Shown here piece by piece: positions 1 through 3,643 of a stretch of 6,390 bases of DNA. This DNA comes from an uncultured Prevotella sp. GTDB lineage: Bacteria; Bacteroidota; Bacteroidia; Bacteroidales; Bacteroidaceae. The DNA lies in NCBI GenBank assembly GCA_934217675.1, contig CAKQCV010000109.1:1-6390 (forward strand), written 5' to 3'. The notes beneath the pieces were generated by a model, which was not told the DNA's origin, ran no database searches, and was given only the letters and a program-made list of their open reading frames with translations. Every line of letters starts with the position of its first letter. Position 1 is the first letter of the stretch. The translations under genes were made by a program, and so were the position numbers.

Positions 1-31
1 ATCGAGAGAAGAACGAAATGAAATTATTCAT
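1..31 (-). CDS. Possible N-terminal fragment of a leftward gene, cut by window edge
   Basis: An ATG on the minus strand at 31-29 opens a frame that stays open to the window edge and reads MNNFISFFSR. An in-frame TAA lies two codons upstream, so this ATG is the only possible start. A Bacteroidetes -7 type element (TATCTTTG, minus strand, 62-69) lies about 30 bases upstream, which would give a leader of about 25 bases. Ten codons are too few to recognise a family. Against the call, plus-strand frames are also open at the edge (2-67 and 3-101), and either could be the tail of a rightward gene instead. The call rests mainly on the promoter and start arrangement. Confidence 0.3.
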   Translation of the reverse strand, partial: MNNFISFFSR

Positions 32-34
32 TTC
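15..34. repeat. Short perfect hairpin, 8-bp stem and 4-base loop
   Basis: GAAATGAA (15-22) and TTCATTTC (27-34) are perfectly complementary around the loop ATTA. There is no clear T-run on either side, so this is not a convincing intrinsic terminator. It overlaps the start codon of the possible leftward gene (29-31), so in that transcript it could fold over the initiation region. The composition is AT-rich, so chance is not excluded. Confidence 0.35.
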
Positions 35-61
35 TTATTCCGAGATGCAGCTTATCTTATG

Positions 62-69
62 CAAAGATA
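62..69 (-). promoter_or_regulatory. Candidate -7 promoter element facing left
   Basis: The minus strand reads TATCTTTG followed by C, a full match to the Bacteroidetes TAnnTTTG -7 consensus. No clear TTTG -33 element is visible at the usual 19-21 base spacing. It would drive the possible gene starting at 31. The box also overlaps a 7-bp inverted repeat (TTATCTT at 52-58, AAGATAA at 64-70), which could be a regulator site or chance. Confidence 0.35.
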
Positions 70-139
70 ACGCAAATAATCTATATAGATATAGTGTGAA
101 ATGATTTTTGTTCTGTTGTTTTTGAGAAACTTTCCTTTG

Positions 140-340
140 TCAGTCCGAGGGATAAGGCAACATTGGTGATACAAATAAAGCTTCTTCCGTTTTTGAGAGT
201 GATGAATACAGACTAAAAATATTTTCTTTCAAGAGAAGTATCATTGTATCATTTTTCTTGTACCATTTCGGATGTAACTCGTTGTTATTAAGTAATATAT
301 GTAAATGATACTTTTCGCCTTGTTTTACAAAAAGTATCAT
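140..340 (-). CDS. Small hypothetical ORF (66 codons) inside the left repeat arm, doubtful
   Basis: The frame runs from ATG at 340-338 to TGA at 142-140. It would encode a basic, Lys/Leu-rich peptide beginning MILFVKQGEKYHLHILLNNN, with no signal peptide, membrane segment or domain I recognise. Its first codons lie within the 27-bp inverted repeat, and the recurrent ATGATAC word supplies both the start (Met-Ile-Leu) and an internal Thr-Met-Ile-Leu. The diverged inverted relative at 574-700 has stops at the seventh codon and later, which argues either for a degenerate gene pair or for a non-coding repeat that happens to be open on one side. There is no TAnnTTTG promoter at a sensible distance upstream. 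I list it because it is the longest frame in a 900-base stretch; coding status is uncertain. Confidence 0.2.
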   Translation of the reverse strand: MILFVKQGEKYHLHILLNNNELHPKWYKKNDTMILLLKENIFSLYSSLSKTEEALFVSPMLPYPSD

Positions 341-351
341 AGAAGTATCAT
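165..351. repeat. Left arm of a large imperfect inverted repeat
   Basis: This stretch is similar to the reverse complement of about 563-735. The inner 27 bases (325-351) match perfectly. Further out the match is patchy but collinear: shared blocks include the AATGATACTTTTC word at 304-316, AAGTAATATA at 290-299, the paired GTATCAT words at 238-252, and AATATT with ATTCA-like blocks further left. Five ATGATAC/GTATCAT words here (238, 246, 305, 334, 345) mirror five in the right arm about an axis near 457, within one base. The outer limit is fuzzy. Confidence 0.7.
325..351. repeat. 27-bp perfect inverted repeat, left copy
   Basis: This copy begins TTACAAAAAGTATCAT and ends AGAAGTATCAT. It is the exact reverse complement of 563-589. 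Complementarity breaks at both edges: the inner neighbours are C at 352 and T at 562, the outer ones T at 324 and G at 590. The internal GTATCAT word is itself a direct repeat 11 bases apart (334 and 345). Confidence 0.9.
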
Positions 352-562
352 CTGATTAGCTTTGCTTCTTTTAGTTTATTGTCATCTGCATGTTGCCCAA
401 TTCCATGAACGAAATTTGGGCAATCATTGCCCACGCCATTGGATTTCGATGCCCAAAACGTGAAACTTCGATGCCCATAGTATTGGCAGTATCTTAGATG
501 AGCTGCTTTTTGCTTTTCATGATAATGATAAGCTTGTCTTTTTATGATACTTAATCTTTTTT
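352..562. other. 211-bp core between the perfect inverted repeats, with TGCCCA repeats
   Basis: The core contains four direct copies of TGCCCA (394, 428, 450, 472) and one inverted copy (TGGGCA, 417-422). The last two belong to a longer identical word TTCGATGCCCA at 445-455 and 467-477, exactly 22 bases apart, or about two helical turns. TTGCCCAA (393-400) and TTGGGCAA (416-423) form an 8-bp inverted repeat with a 15-base spacer. A TAGCTTTG word (357-364) fits the -7 consensus on the plus strand but lacks a -33 element. A weaker TAAGCTTG (529-536) has T-rich sequence about 18 bases upstream. No ORF of ordinary size is present. Confidence 0.6.
371..478 (-). CDS. Very short ORF (35 codons) in the repeat core, doubtful
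   Basis: A minus-strand frame from ATG at 478-476 to TAA at 373-371 begins MGIEVSRFGHRNPM and is Met-rich (seven Met in 35 residues). The repeated TGCCCA words on the plus strand generate its recurring Gly-Ile, Gly-His, Trp-Ala and Gly-Asn stretches, so the peptide may only be a by-product of the DNA repeats. No promoter of the TAnnTTTG type lies just upstream, and I recognise no family. It is included as the only open frame in the core. Confidence 0.12.
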   Translation of the reverse strand: MGIEVSRFGHRNPMAWAMIAQISFMELGNMQMTIN

Positions 563-589
563 ATGATACTTCTATGATACTTTTTGTAA
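563..589. repeat. 27-bp perfect inverted repeat, right copy
   Basis: This copy begins ATGATACTTCT and ends ATGATACTTTTTGTAA, the exact reverse complement of 325-351. A further ATGATACTT just upstream (544-552) is part of the same word family but outside the perfect repeat. Confidence 0.9.
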
Positions 590-735
590 GATAAATAGAA
601 AAGTATCATTCTGCTATATTACTTATAATCATTCAGTTAAAGTAAATTTTTCCTTAATTTATGATACTATGATACTTTTCTTGTCGTAATATTGAAGTAT
701 GTTATTCAGCTTTCGGATTTATTTCCCATTACGGA
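563..735. repeat. Right arm of the large imperfect inverted repeat
   Basis: This arm is the diverged inverted partner of 165-351, perfect over 563-589 and patchy beyond. ATGATAC-type words at 563, 574, 603 (reverse), 661 and 669 mirror those of the left arm. Read on the plus strand from 574 it starts Met-Ile-Leu-Phe-Val-Arg and then hits TAA, where the left arm has the 66-codon frame. Further stops and a one-base phase change follow. If the left ORF is real, this is a pseudogene copy of it; otherwise both are arms of a non-coding palindrome. The outer boundary near 735 is approximate. Confidence 0.65.
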
Positions 736-804
736 TACTATCTCAGCCACTTACGATGTGAGAGAGGGAAAGATAATATTCCTTTAGTGCAAATCTGAAT
801 ACAT

Positions 805-879
805 AAACAAGAAAAATCCTTTGCGTTGTCTTGCATGATATAAAATTCTTGCAAGTGACGTAAAGGATTTTTCTTGTTT
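805..879 (-). terminator. Long hairpin, probable terminator of the secreted-protein gene
   Basis: The arm 805-826 (AAACAAGAAAAATCC then TTTGCGT) pairs with 858-879 (ACGTAAA then GGATTTTTCTTGTTT) over 22 bases, with a single G-T wobble. A further six pairs (CTTGCA 830-835 with TGCAAG 850-855) extend the stem towards a 14-base loop. The outer stem pairs an A-rich with a T-rich strand in both orientations, so either transcript ends in GGAUUUUUCUUGUUU, as in bidirectional intrinsic terminators. It starts 26 bases after the stop codon at 906, fitting a terminator for that minus-strand gene. It is longer than an ordinary terminator, so an mRNA-protecting 3' structure or a small palindromic repeat element is an alternative. 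Confidence 0.6.
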
Positions 880-883
880 CTAT

Positions 884-907
884 GCAGATATTATTCTGCT
901 TTTTTTT
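884..907 (+). terminator. Weak plus-strand hairpin with T-run
   Basis: GCAGA (884-888) and TCTGC (895-899) form a 5-bp stem around TATTAT, followed directly by eight T residues (900-907). On the plus strand this has the form of a weak intrinsic terminator. It lies immediately 3' of the minus-strand stop codon and would stop rightward transcription from the repeat tract before it runs antisense into the secreted-protein gene. No rightward gene is visible upstream, and the stem is short. Confidence 0.35.
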
Positions 908-3344
908 ATTTCATCACCTTAATAGTCTTGCCATCGCTAAGCTTAATGATAGTGAAACCCTTTTGAGCGGCATTTACACGCTGACCGGCAGCGTTTACGC
1001 GATAAACAGCGTCTGACGACTGAACGCTTGCATTTCCAATGCCAAGAGTAGAGTCGATTGTGTAATGAAGCTCAAATGCCTTAGTCTCTTCAGCCCTCGA
1101 CAAGATACCTTTGACAAAGGCACCGGAAGCAAATTTAACGGTATATTTTCCGCTCTTTGTAATCTTGTTGTCAAGAACGGCAAATGCGCTATGTGAGTCA
1201 TCAACACCGATGATTGATGCTGTGGCGGTAGTGATGACATTGCCTGTTGCATCGTCAATAACCTTGATAGTTCCGTTGCCTACGTATACATCCTCATCGG
1301 TTTGGAATGTAACCTTAATCTTGTCAAGCTCTCCAACTGTTGATCCGTCGGCAGGGTCTGCCGTAACAACTTCTGGTTCGTCGGTAGGAGGAACAACGCT
1401 GCCGTCTATTGTATAATGGAAATTATATTCAGGAAGGTCCGTTTCGTCATAGTCCATACCGTCGAACAATTTGCCGGAAGGGATATGAAGGGTGTACTTG
1501 CCAGCTTCTGTAACCTCGTTCGGCAAGATGATCTTCACGGCATTCAGTTCTGCACTCGATGGCTTAACTTCGGCTGTAATCTCAGTCTTTGTCTCGTCGT
1601 TGATGAGAACGGCAGCTCCGGCATAAGAATCACCGGCAATGTCGACAAACTGATAATTTGAGAATGTAACCTTAAACTCTTTCAGTGAAGCAACTTTACC
1701 TTCGGCAGGGTCAATCGACACATCTTTTGGTTCTTCTGCCGGGAGAGAAACTGTGACAGGGTCTGACATGCCAGACTCTACATAGTCAAGCTGATTGTCG
1801 AGCACAGTGTAAGCGTATGAAACGAGAGTGTATGAGTAGTTCACGTTATCAGAGAGCGGAACATCAAAGGCTGTAGATGTCACATTGCCAAGTTCGCGCT
1901 GTTCTACGAGAGTAGAATATGTGTCACCGGCAGAAAGTTGCTGCGCAACCTTTACGTAGTCGATGAAGAGCTTGTTGCTCTTTTTAGTCTCGTCTGTAAG
2001 GTTCTTGTAGTAAATCTCAAGATAGCATTCTTTAGAACCTTTTGTAAACTCAAAGGTGTAGTCTTTGAATCCTTCTTCAAGAGTGATGTTCTTTGTCTCT
2101 TCCACTGCGTCATCGTTGTTGTAGAGTCTAATCTCAACAGGTGTGCCGCTCGACAGCTGTCCGTAGTTCACTTCCGCCATGTTTACAGTAACCTTAAATG
2201 CTCCGCTGTTGGCAGAAAGGTCCACGGTAGGAGTATAGATGCTACCGTTAAGTCCGTATGGAGCGATGCCCATATATCCGGCTGCGAGACATTCGTTGCG
2301 GTCGGCAAGCCATCCTGGTGTAGAGGTGTATTTGTCGAGCGTTGTTGTTGATGTGAATTCCGGATTCTGTATCGTACCCTCTGTTACTTTATCAAACTGT
2401 TCGTTGATGATATTTATCTCTCGGCTCTCATCGAGAGTCTCATTGCGTGTAAGATAGATATCGTATTTCACAGCATTTTCTGCAGCCTCCCAATTGGCTG
2501 TAAAACCATTCTCTGAGATATTGGTTGCTGGTAGAGTCTTAGGAGGAAGAACATAGTTGAACACCTCAACAACGGCAATCTCATTGGAATATTCCGAAAC
2601 ATTCTCTCCGGATTTTGCCCTTACAGAGAAAAAGTATTCCTTGCTTTCGTCAAGTCCGCCGACCTCCTTAGATGTTCCGGCAACCTCTTCATCTTGCATT
2701 AGATAGTTCTTTGTGTCACCTTCTTTGGTGTATACATCGAGAAGATATGCTGTAGCTCCGCTCACTTTGCTCCATGTAGCGGTAAATGCAGTCTTGCTTA
2801 CCGTTTTGGGCTGGTATGCTTCGGGGGCCTTGACAAATGTTCCGGCTTCAACTTTCACATTGTCAATAAGTATTCCGTCGGATGCCAGGAATGGGGTAAA
2901 CTTCAGTTGTTTTGTACTTGTGGCATTCTCGAATATAACGGAGAATGTGTGCCATTCGTTGTCTTCCATCGTAAGCGTTTGGTCGCCGCTGTAGGCATAA
3001 TTGAAATTGACAGTCACTGCACCACCGTAGCTTGCTGGACTCTTTGCGTCGAATGTTACTTTCACACTCGATGTTGACGTTAAGCCTTCGAACCTCTTTG
3101 TCAAGAGATTACCGCCGTCTTTTACAAGCAGTTTGCCGCCAGCCTCGTAGACATATTTGCCGTTCCAGCCGATACCCTTGTAGAGTTTGCCCGAATAGCC
3201 ACTGATGTCAGTCGTTGCCGGTGATTCCTCACTACCTTCGGTAAAGGTGTCGAAATGCTCATCGATAATTGTCTGTGCCTGTAAACCGCCACACAATAGT
3301 ATGCCGAGGAGAATAAGCACAAATGAGTGAATGTTTTTCTTCAT
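906..3344 (-). CDS. Secreted multidomain surface protein (jelly-roll-like, FN3, Ig-like, sorting tail)
   Basis: This 812-residue protein is probably exported across both membranes and held at or released from the cell surface; its ligand cannot be told from sequence. Residues 1-23 are a signal peptide (Lys-Lys, hydrophobic core, cleavage likely after Leu-Gln-Ala). C18 lacks a good lipobox, so a lipoprotein is unlikely. Residues 24-168 look like a beta-sandwich module that opens with a DEHFDTFTEG motif and ends ILIDNVKVEA. Residues 172-260 are an FN3 domain (FTATWSKVSGATAYLLDVY). A second FN3 begins at 266-298 and seems to resume at 473-534, interrupted by a second module (310-467) with NEQFDKVTEG and FIDYVKVA. 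Residues 536-648 and 655-764 are two related Ig-like repeats sharing DPAxG, KVTF, GKYT and HYTID. The tail (765-812; YRVNAAGQRV, then KGFTIIKLSDGKTIKVMK) resembles type IX secretion C-terminal signals. No catalytic motif is seen. The ATG is supported by the signal peptide. The exact role is unknown. Confidence 0.85.
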   Translation of the reverse strand: MKKNIHSFVLILLGILLCGGLQAQTIIDEHFDTFTEGSEESPATTDISGYSGKLYKGIGWNGKYVYEAGGKLLVKDGGNLLTKRFEGLTSTSSVKVTFDAKSPASYGGAVTVNFNYAYSGDQTLTMEDNEWHTFSVIFENATSTKQLKFTPFLASDGILIDNVKVEAGTFVKAPEAYQPKTVSKTAFTATWSKVSGATAYLLDVYTKEGDTKNYLMQDEEVAGTSKEVGGLDESKEYFFSVRAKSGENVSEYSNEIAVVEVFNYVLPPKTLPATNISENGFTANWEAAENAVKYDIYLTRNETLDESREINIINEQFDKVTEGTIQNPEFTSTTTLDKYTSTPGWLADRNECLAAGYMGIAPYGLNGSIYTPTVDLSANSGAFKVTVNMAEVNYGQLSSGTPVEIRLYNNDDAVEETKNITLEEGFKDYTFEFTKGSKECYLEIYYKNLTDETKKSNKLFIDYVKVAQQLSAGDTYSTLVEQRELGNVTSTAFDVPLSDNVNYSYTLVSYAYTVLDNQLDYVESGMSDPVTVSLPAEEPKDVSIDPAEGKVASLKEFKVTFSNYQFVDIAGDSYAGAAVLINDETKTEITAEVKPSSAELNAVKIILPNEVTEAGKYTLHIPSGKLFDGMDYDETDLPEYNFHYTIDGSVVPPTDEPEVVTADPADGSTVGELDKIKVTFQTDEDVYVGNGTIKVIDDATGNVITTATASIIGVDDSHSAFAVLDNKITKSGKYTVKFASGAFVKGILSRAEETKAFELHYTIDSTLGIGNASVQSSDAVYRVNAAGQRVNAAQKGFTIIKLSDGKTIKVMK

Positions 3345-3419
3345 ACTTTTTCGTGGATTAATGTTATTGTTATATTATTGCTGTAATAATTTGATGTATA
3401 TATATTAAATATACTTTTG

Positions 3420-3427
3420 CAAATATA
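3420..3427 (-). promoter_or_regulatory. Candidate -7 element for the secreted-protein gene
   Basis: The minus strand reads TATATTTG followed by C, a full TAnnTTTG match, about 75 bases upstream of the ATG at 3344. This predicts a leader of about 70 bases that is AT-rich and has no Shine-Dalgarno sequence. The -33 region holds only TTAT/TTTT-like sequence and overlaps inverted repeats at 3438-3482. The gene may therefore depend on an activator, or may use the second box at 3534-3541. Confidence 0.5.
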
Positions 3428-3437
3428 TTAATTCCTC

Positions 3438-3482
3438 GCCATAAAATAAGCATTTGTATATTAAATTTTATGTATTTATGGC
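3438..3482. repeat. Two nested inverted repeats upstream of the promoter, possible operator
   Basis: GCCATAAA (3438-3445) pairs with TTTATGGC (3475-3482). The overlapping CATAAAAT (3440-3447) pairs with ATTTTATG (3465-3472). The set lies from roughly -20 to -60 relative to the start expected from the -7 box at 3420-3427, where an activator or repressor would bind. The AT-rich composition makes chance pairing possible, but two nested 8-bp matches that include GCC/GGC ends are notable. Confidence 0.35.
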
Positions 3483-3533
3483 AGAAATTATCTTGTTTGC
3501 AACAAAATGACACTAAAACTTGGCTTTTGTTGG

Positions 3534-3550
3534 CAAATATACTATCTTTG
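3534..3550. promoter_or_regulatory. Back-to-back divergent -7 elements
   Basis: TATATTTG on the minus strand (3534-3541) and TATCTTTG on the plus strand (3543-3550) share a one-base centre, giving the near-palindrome CAAATATACTATCTTTG. Both halves match TAnnTTTG fully. For the plus direction, TTGG at 3520-3523 lies 19 bases upstream as a poor -33. For the minus direction only T-rich sequence is at that distance. The leftward start would give the secreted-protein gene a leader of about 185 bases. The rightward start would run into the 15-codon frame at 3563 and then antisense into the 3' end of mutS2. Confidence 0.4.
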
Positions 3551-3562
3551 TGCTTTGATAAA

Positions 3563-3610
3563 ATGAAAAAACAGACTCTGTATCAAGATAGATACAAAGC
3601 CTGCTTATAA
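3563..3610 (+). CDS. Very short ORF (15 codons) just after a promoter candidate, doubtful
   Basis: ATG at 3563 reads MKKQTLYQDRYKACL and ends at TAA 3608-3610. It begins 13 bases after the plus-strand -7 box at 3543-3550, a spacing usual for short-leader Bacteroidetes transcripts. Most of it coincides with the hairpin that serves mutS2 as a terminator on the other strand, so the frame may be accidental. No family or function is recognised. Confidence 0.12.
   Translation: MKKQTLYQDRYKACL
3566..3603 (-). terminator. Intrinsic terminator of mutS2
   Basis: Read on the minus strand, CAGGCTTTGTATC (3603-3591) pairs with GATACAGAGTCTG (3584-3572) over 13 positions, with two G-T wobbles, around the loop TATCTT. 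Six T residues (3571-3566) follow immediately. It begins 40 bases after the mutS2 stop at 3644 and has the classical form of a Rho-independent terminator. It separates mutS2 from the secreted-protein gene downstream, so the two are not expected to be cotranscribed. Confidence 0.85.
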
Positions 3611-3643
3611 TATAATGTATATTGAATTATCAGTGAAAGAAAT

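Noticed and set aside
2..67. C-terminus of a rightward gene entering from the left edge
   Set aside because: The frame is open (ending DAAYLMQR) but only 22 codons are visible, the next frame is open too, and no terminator follows. It is kept only as the alternative to the leftward start.
325..589. Insertion sequence with terminal inverted repeats
   Set aside because: There is no transposase frame in the 211-base core, and no target-site duplication is evident at the outer edges. A MITE remains possible but cannot be shown from one copy.
238..680. CRISPR array from the recurring ATGATAC words
   Set aside because: The words are 7-12 bases long, in both orientations, with irregular spacing and mirror symmetry. 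There are no uniform repeats, spacers or cas genes.
238..680. Iteron-type replication origin
   Set aside because: Iterons are usually regularly spaced direct repeats beside a rep gene. These are mirrored, irregular, and no replication gene or DnaA-box cluster was recognised.
699..780. 20-codon plus-strand frame starting near 710
   Set aside because: It is too short, lies in the fading outer end of the right repeat arm, and has no promoter or recognisable sequence.
1938..2351. 137-codon plus-strand frame inside the surface-protein gene
   Set aside because: It is antisense to a clearly coding frame with intact domains, the translation resembles no protein, and no promoter of the expected type precedes it.
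3285..3300. Lipoprotein signal at Cys18 of the surface protein
   Set aside because: The residues before the Cys (Ile-Leu-Leu) lack the small residue required at -1, whereas an Ala-Gln cleavage site at 23/24 and a sorting-type tail fit a type I signal.
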